This document shows, one piece after another, positions 1 through 14,000 of a stretch of DNA of 64,000 bases (the first letter of the stretch is position 1; every line of letters begins with the position of its first letter). The translations under genes and the position numbers were made by a program. The stretch spans positions 310,001 through 374,000 of the forward strand of contig JAFCMP010000135.1 of the NCBI GenBank assembly GCA_017506865.1, read 5' to 3'. This stretch comes from Tribonema minus. Lineage: Eukaryota > Sar > Xanthophyceae > Tribonematales > Tribonemataceae. Below the pieces are notes generated by a model that saw only the letters and a list, made by a program, of their open reading frames with translations, did not search any database and had not been told where the DNA came from.

Positions 1-424
1 CCATAGAGAAGACGTGACTCTCCACGAGGGCTAGCCCTAACCCTAATCATAAGTTGATGTGTAGCCATCAGCTGTTTGAGAAGACACACAGGCTCAATTA
101 ACGCGGTCACGACACTCATACCTTCTCTCATGGTTCGGAATGCACTGTGACTGATTTCGAAACAAGAACGTACTTCAAGAAGTATATATATTTCCAACAC
201 CATTCTGGCTCCAAATGCATTTCCTCATGGTCCTAGACGTAACCCTAACCCTGAGTTGATGCGGTCATGGCGCTTACATACCTGTACATGTGCTGGTCCG
301 ACATGACATCGCGTATGTAGCCATCCGCCGTTTGGGAAGACACAAGGGCTCAAGTAGCATGGCCACAACGCTCGTGTTTGAGAAGACAGAAGGGCTCAAT
401 TAGCGCAGCCACATCGCTTGTATC

Positions 425-720
425 TGTACGTGTGCTGGTCCGGCGTGTCGCCGCGCCGCTGCGTCTTCTCCAGCAGCGACAGCGCGCCGCTGCGTCTCCT
501 CCAGCAGCGACAGCGCGCGCGCGCCGTGTATAACTCGCCAAATGTCTCGATAGTCAATGCCTCCACCGCACAACACTGAGCAGCTCAGACTTACAGGTTC
601 TCATCTGGGGCTCAGTCAACGCAGTCATGAAGTTCATACCTGTACGTGTGCTGGTCTGGCGTGACGCTGCGCCGCTGCATCTCCCCCAGCAGCGACAGCG
701 CGCGCGCTGCGGTCGCTGCG
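425..720 (-). repeat. Donor-half copies of PPR exon 931-808
   Basis: Two decayed copies, near 425-530 and 640-720, repeat the last part of the exon at 808-931 together with its donor. Both begin on the plus strand with ctgtacgtgtgctgg. They lie downstream of the live exon in the transcribed direction. They no longer keep a clean reading frame, so they are intronic relics or decoy donors. Confidence 0.7.
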
Positions 721-807
721 CGCGCCAACCATGTGCGGCCATCAGCCATTTGAGAAGAGACAAGGGCTCAATTAGCACGACCATGATGCTCATAGAAGTA
801 TACGTAC

Positions 808-3800
808 CTGTACGTGTGCTGGTTCGGCGTGACGCCGCGCCGCTGCATCTCCTCCAGCAGCGACAGCGCGCGCGCGCGGTCGCTGCGCACGGCGCAGGCG
901 CCGATCACGACGTTCCAGGGGGAGGCCTCGCCTTGCACTTCCTGCCGATGCGGGGGGCGAGGGGCAGCAGTTGTACGAAGTTTGGGAGGTTTAGGGCTTT
1001 TATCCAAAACGTTTTGATTACATTTTGAGAGATCACGTCGTTCCACGGTGCGGCGGCGCCTTGACGTTTGCCTGGCGGCTTAGTGTCAGGGATGCACAGG
1101 TATGCATGTAGAGCAGTATTGAAGTTTGGCATGAGCTGCTGAGCCTGAAGTTGTACGGCGCAGAGAGGTTTGGGCTTTTCTTTTGTTCCTTGACATTGTG
1201 AGAAATCACATCGTTCCACAGTGCGGCGTCGCCCTGAAGAAGACTTCCTGGCGGTGCAGGGTCGGGGATGTGCCCATGCATGCATGTAGAGCACTGTTGA
1301 AGGTTTGGTCTGAGTTTGTGCTAGGGCGCGGCTGCGCCTCCGCCTGCTGCAAGCGCTGACAGAACCTAATAAATAATGAATATGCATGGCGCGCTCGCGG
1401 CGGACAGGCCCCCGCACCTCCTCCGCCGCCGCAACAGCAGATTTCACTGGATAACTATTTGATATGGTGGCTGTTGGACCCGTGGCCAATTGTTGCAGCA
1501 GCGGCGACCACGGTGTTTGGTGGAAGGCATGCAATTGGACAGCTAACCACACCTTGTCACCTTGAGCTCTACGATCTTTTGATTCTTTTTCATTGAACTT
1601 CAGCTCTAGCTTCAAATTGAACACTCGTCGAGGCACGATCACGCGCTACTCAGCAGAAGTTGCGCCTCTCGGCGGCAAAGGGGAAAAAGCGCGCACTGTG
1701 CACCAGAATCATCAGGCCTGAATTCGCTACGCTGCGGCGAACGAAGCCTGTCGCCGCCTCAACAGCTGTACGTTGCAAGTGCTGCCTGCTTGCCTGGGGC
1801 GGCGCCTCCAGCAGCAATGCAAACAGCTCCTCATATGCCTCGTCCGACATCTCAGGCGCGGCTGGCGCCGCTGCTGCCGCGCCCATCTCCCTATCCCCTG
1901 CAGCAGCAACGCCCACCGCATCTGCGCCGCTGCTGCCAGCCGCACCCACGCCACCGACGGCGCTGCTGCCCTCAGCTTCGCCGCTGCCGCCGCTGCCGCC
2001 AGCAGCATCATCGCCGCCGCCGCCGCCGCCGCCGTCAGCGCCGCTGCTGCCGCTGCCGCCGTCCCCCGCGCCGCTGCCGCCGCCGCCGCCCCACCGCACG
2101 GCGCTGCGGCGCACCGCCGCGAGCAGCGCGCAGTGCACGGGCGGCGTCGGCGCGACGCCGTTGACGCGCATGCGCGCCAGCAGCGCGCGCGCCTCGCGCC
2201 ACGACGGCAGCGCGCCGGCGGCGGCGCAGTACACAAACGCCGTCGCGCGCAGCGGCGCCGCCGCCGCCGCCGCCGCCTGCGGCGACGCTGCCGCCGCCTC
2301 CGCCGCCGCGGCACGCGCCTCCGCGGCCTCGACCTCGCCCAGGAGCTGCAGCGCGAGGGGCCAGCGCGCCGGGCCTTCGCGCGCGCACGCCGTGAGGCAC
2401 ATGGTGTAGCTCACGGTGCTGGGCTTGAGGCCAGCGGCCTGAGCGCGGGGGGGGGGGGGGGGGGAGAGGGGGGGGGGGAGGGGTGTTGAGCAACGGTGCG
2501 CAGCAGCGCCGGCGGTTTGTGGAAGGGCGACGAGCAATGAGTGGGTCACGGACTATGGTTGCTCAAGCATCTGAGCGCGGGGGAGTTTGAGGGGTGCGCG
2601 GCGTTGCGCGTAGCGCCGCCGCCGACGCTGCAGGCGTGCGGTGTGGGAGGCGTCGGATGGCGTGGAAGGCTCCACTTCAAAATTATTGCATCACACTTGA
2701 AGTTCCTGCCACACACGTCACGGCGGCATGGACGACACCACTCAGACAGGACAACCCCCTTACAGACCACGCCGCCGCCGCCAGCGCCAAACTCCGCCGC
2801 CGCCTGGGCAGCGCAGCCGCCCGCTCCGCCTGCGCTCACGCACTAATCGCGCACTGTTACAAATGCATGTATACATGTATATGTAGCAGAGCATGCCAAC
2901 CGCGACATCACGCGGCAGCGCTCACCTGCGCCTGCCTGAGCAGCGCCACAGCCTGCTCCGCCTGCGCCTCGCGCGCGAGCGCCTCGAGCGCGCAGTTGAA
3001 GACGCGCATCGACGCCGCCGCGCCCGCGCCGCCGCCGCCGCCGCCGCCGCCGCCGAACGCGCCCGCCACCGCCGCCGCCAGCACCTCCACCGCCGCCGCC
3101 GCGCCGCGCAGCCGCCCGACCTGCGGGGCGCGGAGTGTCACCGCGGCACGAACAGGGGTCATTTGCGGTGAGCGGCAGACGCGTGTTTGAGCAGGAAGAG
3201 GGGTGCAGCGCACAGGAGACCGCGAGAGGACCGGGGTCACTAGAGAGAGAGACCACTGGGCAGTAGCAGGGCGAGGCACCCCGCGATACCGTGGCCCGTC
3301 ATTAAATGTTTATATGGTATATATAGGTTTTACTACCAGCCTTTGTTTTTATCTTTAAATCGAATTCTAGACGTCTAACAAGATTTAAACAAAGATAAGA
3401 ATTAAAAAAAAACAGGGGTATGAAGGCATTTAAGACTTGCAAACTTGTAGTCTTTTAATACAAGCGTTACTAAATAAAAATTAAATTATTTAAGAATTTC
3501 AGCCTTTGCAAACAAACTAATTACGGGGTTGAAGTTTGGTCGTCGTTCAAAAGAGCTGCAGGTTCTTCGCCCGATGATTGTTTGAATTTTTTCTTTATGT
3601 TTAAACGTTTTTACACGCGATCTAGTGAGTCCTGTGCGACTCTTGAGCCGCGGCGCCGCCGTGCGCAACGGCACCGACAGCGCGTGAGCACGGGTGCTTC
3701 GCGATGAGCAACGGGTGCGGGTACAGGAGGAAGGACCAAAGGCGGCGCGCACGAGGCCACAAAAGTGGGGCCGCGCAGTACGAAACTATTGCGCTGTGAC

Positions 3801-4773
3801 AGCGAGATTGACGGTCGCCGAGCCGCGGCGCGCCGCTGCACCGCAAAGCGCCGCCGCAGCTGCCGCATGCGGCGCGCGACGCCTCCTCTGACCCTGACCG
3901 CGACCCTCGGAAGCATTGCGGTGGCGCTCCGCGCGGCGCCTGAGACGATGCGAAACACCTCTGACGGATTGTGAAACCTACATACCCTACATTGCATGTG
4001 CCTACGTACCTGCACAGGTTCTCACCACAAGTGGAGTTACTCATGTTGGTCCCACCATGGACTGGGCCAGCACCAGTTCAGTACTGTTCCGACCGTGCGT
4101 CAGTACTGTTGCTCCACTTGCACAAGCATCTACACATTAATCACTTCTTTGCAATACCAGCCTGCCCTGGTCTAGTGCTGTTCTGCACTTTGCATTGGGT
4201 CCACCTTGGGTGTCCTACTCTGCCACGGTGTTTAGTTTCGTCAACCTCGTTGTGACGCGCGAACATCTGCACGCATGCACTGACGCCGACAGTGCTGCGA
4301 ACCACGCTGAGGCGCGCGCGTCCCCCGCTGCGTGTGCCACACGGCACTTGCACGCCTCTGAGCTGCGTCTTACGCGAACGCTACTTGACCACGAAGCTGC
4401 GCACCGGAGGAACACCGGACTGCGCCGGCAGGACGCATGCCGAAACCTGCCGCTGCGCACTACATACATACCCCTCCGCCCCGCGACCGCGCACCTCATT
4501 GATCACGAACGAGTACGAGTACGGGTCGGGCGTGAGCCCCGCAGCGACCATCTCGCGCAGCAGCGCCGGCGTCCGCGGCTCCGGCAGCGCCGCCGTTGCC
4601 GCCGCCGCCGCCGCCGCTGCTGCCGCCGCTGCTGCTGCCGCCGCCGGCACGCTGCCGGGAGTGCTGTCTGCCGCCAGCGCGGCAGTCGCCGCGGATGCGC
4701 CCGCCGCCTGCGCCTGCGACTCCACGCGCGCAGCCGCCGCGGCCGCCGCCGCCGCGCAGGCGTTCTGCGGCGC

Positions 4774-4811
<38 letters not shown>

Positions 4812-4998
4812 TGCGCGAGTCAGTGTTTGGTATGCCCGCCGCCGTTGCCGCGCTAGAGCGCTGAGAGGAGGCGCAGCGGCAGCAGCGATGGCATCAGTGT
4901 TCAGCACAAGTGCTGCCGGCGCCGCCGCCACCGCCAGTGCGCAGGCGTATTGCAGTGCGCCGCTGTCGCCGCCGCCGCAGCAGCAGCAGCAGCAGCGA

Positions 4999-5029
<31 letters not shown>

Positions 5030-8000
5030 AGCGATCATGCTAGCGCTGAGTACTATAGATGGAATATTCCCCGCCCCTTGCTTGCCAGCACATCGCGTGC
5101 CCTGCATCTATCTGCCGCCTCACGGAAGAGGCGCTCGACATGATGCGCGCGCCGTTCGTCAACATCAAAAATTCGGTCTGCAACATCTAAAGTAAAGCCG
5201 TTGTTCAGCATTGGAAGACCGTCACTGACGGTCGTGCACCGGGCGCGCTGCGGAGACGCAATGTCAGCGCTCGGCGCGCAGTGCAGCAGCGCGCGCGTGA
5301 TGCGTGTTGCATAGATGCAGCTGGCAACTTCAGCACCCCAGCAGCAGTGCCTACAGCGGTAGCCTACCCCTAGCTCTGGCTGACACAAAATACCAAGCGC
5401 CGATGTTACGCTATGCGCCCGCGAGTCGCTGCAGCAGCATGCTCGCTGTGAGCGTTTGAGCGGCCGCGAGCATGCGGCGGGGCGCATGCACAATGGCGAA
5501 CCACTACGCGATGGCACACTGGCCTCACGTGCACGCGACAGCTGTGCGCAGAAGTCTTTGACATGAGCAGCATAGGCAGTCAGGTATGCCCCCCCCCCCC
5601 CCCCCCCTATCACCCTGGCACTGAGTGCGGGGCGCGCGCTTTGCATGCGTGTGCGTGTGGACGGTGGGTGCATAAGCCGCATTGCAGCGCATGACGGCGT
5701 CAACATCAACACACCACAAAAGCAAATACTCGCGAAGCAGACGTCTATGCATCTGCGACATGTGGAGTGTGCCGCATCACCTGCAAGGCACGCGTAAGCT
5801 CAAACGGGGCGTGTGCCGCACTGACGTCGCGCAGATGACAGTTTCAGCAGCGGCAAACATAGAACGCGCGATGCTCACGCAGCAAGACGTGGCACGTGAA
5901 CTGCCAGTGCCAGATGCGGCATGTGAGACGCCATTGCATTTGAGTAGTGCTGTGGCCAGGGTTCGCAGTCACCCTAGCCCTTACCCGCTACACCAGCAGC
6001 GCTAGACGCCAAACCTTCCGCAATGCCCGCGCCAGACCAGGTGAGCATGGCACCAGCCTGAAGAATGCATGGCGGGTTGTCCGCGTTTTCAGTTGGTGCA
6101 CATTAGACGCGCCGCATTGACCAGAGACGCGGACTGACACTCGTGATCAAGCACACAAACATGTGGCACCGTGCTGGTGTGCACGCCATGTATTGGGACA
6201 TGCAGGTCGGCCTGCATTCATTGTGCTCGTGCTGGAATCCCGCTACGCGCGCGCGCGCACGCGCACTCACCAGCGCCTTCGAGTAGTGCTGTGGCCAGGG
6301 GTTCGGAGTCACCCTAGCCCCTATCCGCCACATCAGCAGTGCTCAACCCCAGAATTTCCGCGATGCTTGCGCCAGGCTACCTACTGCTTCTTTTCATTGC
6401 ATCGGCCTGAAGAACGCGTTGTGCTCATGCTGCTGAGCTGTGCGCAAGGACTCCCGCTCTGCGTGAGCGCGCATGCGCACTCACCACTGACGTTGTTGTA
6501 CGCGTGCACTCACCATGACGTTGTTGTACGCCTGCGTGTCGGGGCGGAGGCCGAGGGCCTGCATGCGCCGCAGCAGCTCCAGCGCCTGCACGCGGCGGGA
6601 GACACGGCACGAGGGGGGGGTTGGGAGGTGTCGGGTAAGGGCCAAGAGGGTACCAAGGGGGTGGGGGGTTAGGGACAGAAGGGTGCAGGGGAGGGGGGGG
6701 GGGGGGGGGCGGGCGCAGGCGTGTTATTGCTCGCACCCGGCGTGTGCTGATGTAATCACGCTTAGAGCCCCTCTTGTAGCTTACCATGCGCGATGGATAC
6801 TACTTGATCAGTGATAGGACATGCTCACAAAGCTTCAACAAAAACGTTCGACATTTTGGATACTCTCGGCTCTCTTTGCTCGTGGAAGTCGTTGACCGCT
6901 CGAGTACCCGTCAAATGCTCGAGTACAGTGCTTGTACTCTTGAAGTTATCAACATTGAAGAGTAGTACTCCAGTACTCGTGTTCATTCTTGATTTGCCGG
7001 GAGAAGTCACCCAAACTTACCATAAGAAGTATTTCGGGGTACTTGTGGCATTTGCCCAGATTTACCTGTAAAAGTTATTGAGTACTCGCTACTTGCACTC
7101 ATCTCATTTGTGAGCAATAGCCTACATAAACAATAATGGCACGCAACACAATTTGTCACCTTAGGACCGATCAGTGCAAATGGAAGTTTCGTTCTACTCT
7201 TTGAGAAGTGCGTATGGCAAAAGAATGCTGCAGCGTACCGCTGTCAACATAAGCCTTGCCGCGCGTGACGGCCCGAACGCTGCCGACACGCGCATGCGGA
7301 ACAGCAGACGTACGGTACGCACCTTGGTGGCGTTGGCGGCCCTCACGCACGACGTGATGGCCGTGTTGAAGCTGGTCACGTTGGGCGCGACGCCCTCTGT
7401 GGCCATCCTGTCAAGCAGCGCCTCCACCGTCTGACAACGCGCCAACATTAGGTTAGGGTTGGGAATTAGAATACACATAAAAATGATTTTGGCAATCAGT
7501 TAACAGGTTTTGATTTACCAATAACCTACATGGTGGCCCTACTGCAGTGCAGCCCGTACCTCGCCTCTACCGTCTGACGAAGCGTCCGGACGAGGACTAG
7601 GGTTGGGTTGAGTGATTGAAATCGAAGTAATAAATTAATGAATGGAGCAACAACTACATGCAGTGCAGCCCCTGCCTCGCCTCTGTCGCGCCTCTACCGT
7701 CTGAGAACACGTCAGGATGAGAAACAGGGTTTGGGGTCGAGTGAATGAAGAGGCCAAGAAACTGTATTCGGCGATGACCTACACGGTGGCACTACTGCAG
7801 TGCGGCCCCTACTGTCTGACAACGCGTCGGGATGAGGGTTAAGGCGGTGAGGGTCAGGGTTGAGGAGAGGTAGATAGTAGCAGGGGGCCCAGCGCAGCCG
7901 TGGCAACGCGTGAGGATGATTATCAGGGTCGAGGCGAGGTAGGGGGTGACACTAGGGGTAGGGACAGGTGCCCAGCGCAGCCGTGGCCTCCACTGTCTGA

Positions 8001-11000
8001 AAACGTGTCAGGATGAAAGCTAGGATTGGGGCGATTGAATGAAAACATAAATAAAATCTGTTTGGCGGTGACCTACACCGTGCCATTAATGCAGTGCAGC
8101 CCTCGACTCATATGGTTGACAGAAGCAGATGACGTCAGAATATCCTGTGTGTGAACCAGCTTATGGAACACGCAAGCAAATGAATTGCCCTCGGTTATTA
8201 TCAAATTGGGGTCAAGGCTAGATTTAGGGTTAGAGCTAGGGTTACGCACCTGGCCCCCGGGGTAGTGTGTATGATGCGCTGCTCTTGGAGATTGGAATGG
8301 ATTCAGGACTAGGGTTAGGGTTAGGGCTAGGGTTACGCACCTGCACCGCTTCTCTACCCCCCTGCACCCCCTTGACGCCCACAGGGTAGTGTTCGCTGTT
8401 CAGTGCGTGTTTGATGTCGAATGCGCTGCCCCTTGCAAACTGGATCAGGGCAGGGCTAGGGTTAGGGCTAGGACTGGGGTTACGCACGTGCATCGCCTCG
8501 CCGAAGCCCGCACCCTCCTTGATGCAAGCGGGTCAGTGCATGCTGTATGCGCTGTTTCCCCTTGGAGATTGGAGTAGGGTCAGGGCTAGGGCCAGGGCTG
8601 GGGTGACGCACCTGGCCCGGGGGGTAGTGTATGATGTTGAACGCACTGCCCCTCCTTGAGTAGTAACTTTGGATCAAAGCTAGGACTAGGGCTGCCCCCT
8701 GTCAAAGCTAGGGCTAGGGCTAGGGTTATGCACCTGCATCGCCTCGCCGACGCCGGCGCCCTTGGCCACGGCGTCGATGGCGGCCGAGTAGTGGATGACG
8801 TTGGGGTCGACGCCGCGCTGCCGCATCGTGTCCAGGATGTCCAGCGCCTGCTGCCACCTGGCGCGATAGAAGGGGAAGTGCGTCAGCTTCCACGTGTGTG
8901 CGTCAGCTTCCACGTGAATTCAGGGCGCCTGAATTCAGTGCAGCTGATGCTCTTGCCTCCCCGCTACCGCTGTGCAGGCTGCAATGCGAGTGTGTCAGCT
9001 GCACCATGAGCTTGTTCCATTGAATGGGGGGGTGCATCATCGTCCGCTGCAACGCGCTTCCGCTGCAATGCACATGCAGGCTTGTAGGGAGCAAAAGCTG
9101 CCAAGAAGATGAGGTCCTGTACAGCATCAATGGCAGAGACCCACTCGCAGGCACTTCCGCTGCAACGCACACGCAGCCATCAGGCTCATAGGGAGCAGAA
9201 GCTGCTAAGAAGATGGGGTCCTGAACAGCATCAACTGCGGAGTAATCGTGTTTGCATTTTAACCATATTAGGTCATGACAACAATTGGATTGACAAGATA
9301 AAAATAATGGTAGAAAGTAAATTTTTAAACTATGCCATAATTGGTAGGAAAACTAGTGAGACAGGTTACAAGCAGCTTCAATGTTATTTTCAAACATGAA
9401 AACAGGCAACCTTTGGAAAGATGAAAAAATGTTTCTTTCAATTCACTTAAGTCCAGTTAGAGGAACTGTAGAAGAGATTCTCGTTTACAACTTAATACAG
9501 GATAAACCCGCTCCGTGGGCACTTCGACTGCAACGCGCATGGCAGGCTTCAGACTTGTGGTGAGCGCAGCTGCTCAAAAGGAAAACGCCATGTACAGCAT
9601 GAACAGCGCAAACCCACTCGCAGGCGTCGAGGTCATACGGAGCCTGAGCTACTCAACCTCTGGCCGTGATGCATTGTCCTACGAGCGCTCATCGGTGCGG
9701 CGCGTCTAACCCTAACCCTAACCCTAACATCAGGTGCGCCACATTTGACGGCAAATGTCCCACGACCCCATGCGCGTGCAGCGCTGCGCGGCGTCCGCGC
9801 CTGCTGAGCCACGCGGGACGCGGCGACGGCGCAGCGCGGCGTTCGCCGTGAACACGCCCTCCTTCATTCATCAGTGCTTTGTAGATGCTCACATTGAAAT
9901 CATGACTGAAGTCTTGGTTGTGCAGCAGTAACCTGACTTGCGATTCCAATTTGGCGGTGCTTTTTTAGCAACACGTTACACACCGCACGACCTAGCGCCG
10001 ACCGCCCAACGTACGAGGCAGCGTGCGCGCGCTGTCGCGAGGCACATGTGATGCCATTGATTCGGCCCGACCACCGACTAACGCAGTCCGCATGCAATGA
10101 CCTGGGTCATTCAGCACAACTGTGCAAACGCTGTACCAGGGTGACCCCAGTGATTTCTCCTGTGTAACATACTTCAGGAAGTACAAGTCTCTGGCTTCCT
10201 TCCCGTCAAGCCTTCATGACAAGCGCGCTCGCACCTGTTGAGGCGCGTCGACGCCGTAATGGCGCAGCCATACACGATGGGGTCGGGTACGAAGCGCGCC
10301 TCCGCGTCCATGCGCACTGGGTCATTCAGCACAACTGCGTGAACGCGACACCGAGGTGATCCCGCTGACGTCTCCCATACCATATACACACGTTCTCTGG
10401 CTCCCTGTCTATTGAACTTCTACAGCAAGCGCACCTGTTGAGACGCGTCGACGCCGTAATGGCGCAGCCATACACGATGGGGTCGGGTACGAAGCGCGCC
10501 TCCGCGTCCATGCGCACTGGGTCATTCAGCACAACTGCGTGAACGCGACACCGAGGTGATCCCGCTGACGTCTCCCATACCATATACACACGTTCTCTGG
10601 CTCCCTGTCTATTGAACTTCTACAGCAAGCGCACCTGTTGAGACGCGTCGACGCCGTGATGGCGCAGCCGTACACAATGGGGTCGGGTACGAAGCGCGCC
10701 TCCGCCTCCATGTCCCGTATAGCATACTTTGACGTACAACTTTCTGCTTTTGTACCACCCCAAAACGTTAGTAATCAGCAAGCGACGTCCGCACCTGTTG
10801 AGCCGCGTCGACGCTGTGATGGCGCAGCCGTACACGATAGTAATTGCATTGATTCCTCCTGAAAAACATGCTTCAAGAGGCACACGTTTCTGGCTTCCTT
10901 TCCGTTGAACCTTCACAACACGCGCAGCGCCCGCACCTCTCTGGCTATTTTACTGTTGATTCCTTACAACAAACGCGGCGTACGCACCTGTTGAGGCGCG

Positions 11001-14000
11001 TCGACGCCGTGATGGCGCAGCCATATACAATAGGGTCAGGCACAAAGCGCGCCTCCGCCTCCATGCGCGCGAGCAGCTCCAGCACGCGCGCGTTGCGGCC
11101 CGCTTTCAGAGCGGCGCCGATCGCGCAGCCGAAGGAGAACTGCGAGGGGCCGCCCGCGGTGGCGGCGTCGATGAGGTCGAACCACTTGAGCGCCATCTGC
11201 AGCAGCGCAGGACGGCGTAGTGGGGGCGTTCCGGGTAAAGTTTGAAGTGCAAGGTCGACTGCCAACGAGGAGAATCGGTGCGACTTTCCAGGTCCAAGCA
11301 GGTCCTACTTTGGCGTGCAGGCATTTAAGTTCAACTATGAAGTTGCTGCCGGAATTGAGCGCTGCGCCTATCGCGCAGCCGAAGGAGAACTGCGAGGGTC
11401 CGCCTGCTGTGGCGGCGTCGATGAGGTCAAACCACGTCAGCGCCATCTGCGACGCGGAGCGGGGCGCTGCACGTCAAGTTTGAACTACATGGTCGGCTGC
11501 AAGCTATGTACACAGGTGCAAGAATTGTGCATACTTTGAGTATATAATATATATATAGTTGGTACATCAGTGATGCATTTCCATCACTTGAGTGCCGCCG
11601 GTATACCATGTTGCACAATTGAATTTTGTTGTTGAAACGCTTGACGCCACCACACCACGCCAGCAGTTCTGATTTCTCGCAGCACTTAGTTGTATGTGCT
11701 ACATCAATGTCGCATCAGCTGCGCACTGGGCTCACCTGAAGGCGCCGTAGGTCAGGGTCACTAGGGACTTGATCAAAGGGTGCAGAGTTTTCGGACATCA
11801 CGGACCGTATGAGGCAGTTAAGAAAGATAGAGGTGCTTGCACAGCAGTGCGCAGCCTGCTGTTGCCATGTCCACAGGATGGACCTTTTGAGCGTCACGCA
11901 ACAATGAATACTGAGGTTCAATCTACTGGTGCACCACTCAATGCCGCACCTAGCAAATAATTAGTTCATATACAAATGGTTATTTTTATAGGCTCAGGCA
12001 AAACTGTGACTTCAGTATGAGATAACTTATGCTGCAACCATAGTACGCTCCAGCACTGCACAGCCAGGCATCGCCTGAGAGCCTTTGGAGGCGGCCAAAA
12101 GAGCTTCAGCATGTACATGTCTATGTACATCATATATAAGTCAATCTCGTGGATACATACCTCGGAGTACGCGGCTGGGAGATTTTTGAGGGCAATTGAA
12201 CCTAAGCTTAAACTTCAAGTCACTGAGCATTGTAAGCACAACAGACGCGTGAAAGCTGTCGGCGGTGTTGATTCTGCGAGTGCGCCAAGAACCCGCGCGG
12301 GCCGTGACCTCCTACCCCCAATTCTGCGCTCCAGCGCAACAGAGCGGCTACTTTGCAGGTATACACATGCAGTACACATGCAGTACACATCAGAACCCCC
12401 ACTCACCTCATAGTGCCCCACCTTCGACGCAGCGCTCATGGCCTGGTTGCACACGCACACGGCGTCCGCAACCGTGGGCCAGGAGTACACATGTAGTACA
12501 CATCAGTACATATCAGAAACCCCCCCACACTCACCTCATAGTGCCCCGCCTTCGAAGCAGCCCCCATGGCCTGGTTGCACACGTACACGGCGTCCGCGAC
12601 CGTGGGCCACGCACCACCGCCACCAGCACCCCCCCGCGCCCCCCCTGCCCCCGACTTCCCATGTTCAAGTGCAACCGCGCCCTTGCCGCCGCCACCGCCG
12701 CCGAGCGCGCTGCCCCCTTGAATGCCGAGATCGCCGCCGCCGCCAGCGCCGCTGCCAGGACTGCTGCTGCTGCTGCTGCCGTTGGCGCCCGTGCTGTCTG
12801 CATCGCTGCCGCGCGCCGCAGCATCGGCAGCGGGGCTGCTGCTGCTGCCGCCATTGCTGCTGGCGCGATGGGCGTCGGCGCGCGATGCGCCATCGCCAGC
12901 GCCACCGACGACACCGCCGCTCCTCTGTACAGAATCAGTTGCAGCAACGCGACCACCGCTGCCGCCGCCACTGCCGCCGCCGCTGCTGCCATTCACATGA
13001 CCGCCGTCCGCGCCCTCCGCAGCAGCGTGCTCTACGACGCCACCGGCAGCAGCGCCACTGCCGCCGCCGCTGCCGCCACTGCTGCCGCCGCTGCTGCCGC
13101 CGCCGCCGCCGCCCCGCTCCGGCGCCGCCGCCTGCGCACAGATGTCGCGCAGCAGCGCCTCCGCGTCCTCCCAGCGCTGCCCGAGCGCGTACGCGCGCGC
13201 GGCGGCGCTGTAGTGCGCCGTGAGCTCCGCCGCGTTGCGCGTGCGCGACCGCTCCAGCAGCGCCGGTATGCGCTCCCACCGGCCGTGCTTGCCCGCAATG
13301 TGTATGCCACTGACGAAGGCGCCGCCGGGGTGCGGGGGGCGGCCGCTGCCGCCGCTGCCGTTGCGGTTGCCCCTGCCCCCTGCGATGATGGCAGGCAGGG
13401 TCTGAATTTCTGGTTGTCACGGGTGACGTGAGAAAGAGGGGCGTTGCGCAGCAGAGCGTAAGCTCTACACGTGGAGGCCTGAATACATAGCAGCGAATTT
13501 CACCGCTTGTATGATTGGCACACCGGCACCACTGCGCATACGTTAGGCTGCAGCACAGCGCTGGCTGGTAGTCAACAACAAAGGATGCCATCCGCACGTC
13601 AGTCAGGAGCACTGTGCGTGCATCACAATTTTCGACATCTGGACCAGTGCAAATCGCAGCATGCTCACACAGTTATGAGCAGACTCAAGGCTGCCCACAC
13701 AACTGCGCCTTTCTCGTCAGGTGTATGTAGCTAGATCGTTAAGGGTCCCATCCGAGTGCGCATGTCCTTCCCGCAGAATTGCCAATCCACAGGCAGCCAA
13801 TTCCATTGCTTGTATAAGATCCTCGCTACATGTTGCTGTTAGAAAGAGACCTGCAGCTGAGCCTCATGCACCGGCGCCATTCGCGTTGATCACAGTGCTT
13901 CAGCTACTGAAGCATGAGGACCATGTTCGACGACGCATGGTGTATGCGCGGCAGTATGTCAACTCATTGGATAGAACACAAAGATAAGAAAGACTGGTGA

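Noticed and set aside
905-1642. A 245-codon minus-strand open frame
   Set aside because: It runs through junction copies and a dispersed R1 repeat. The true PPR exon there is only 931-808, in a frame fixed by splice phase.
1660-2409. A 249-codon plus-strand Ala/Pro-rich open frame
   Set aside because: It is antisense to the PPR exon 2438-1772. GC-rich alanine/glycine codon runs open all frames.
12265-13431. A 388-codon plus-strand open frame
   Set aside because: It is antisense to the large PPR exon 13379-12535 and made of alanine runs from the complement of glycine/serine codons.
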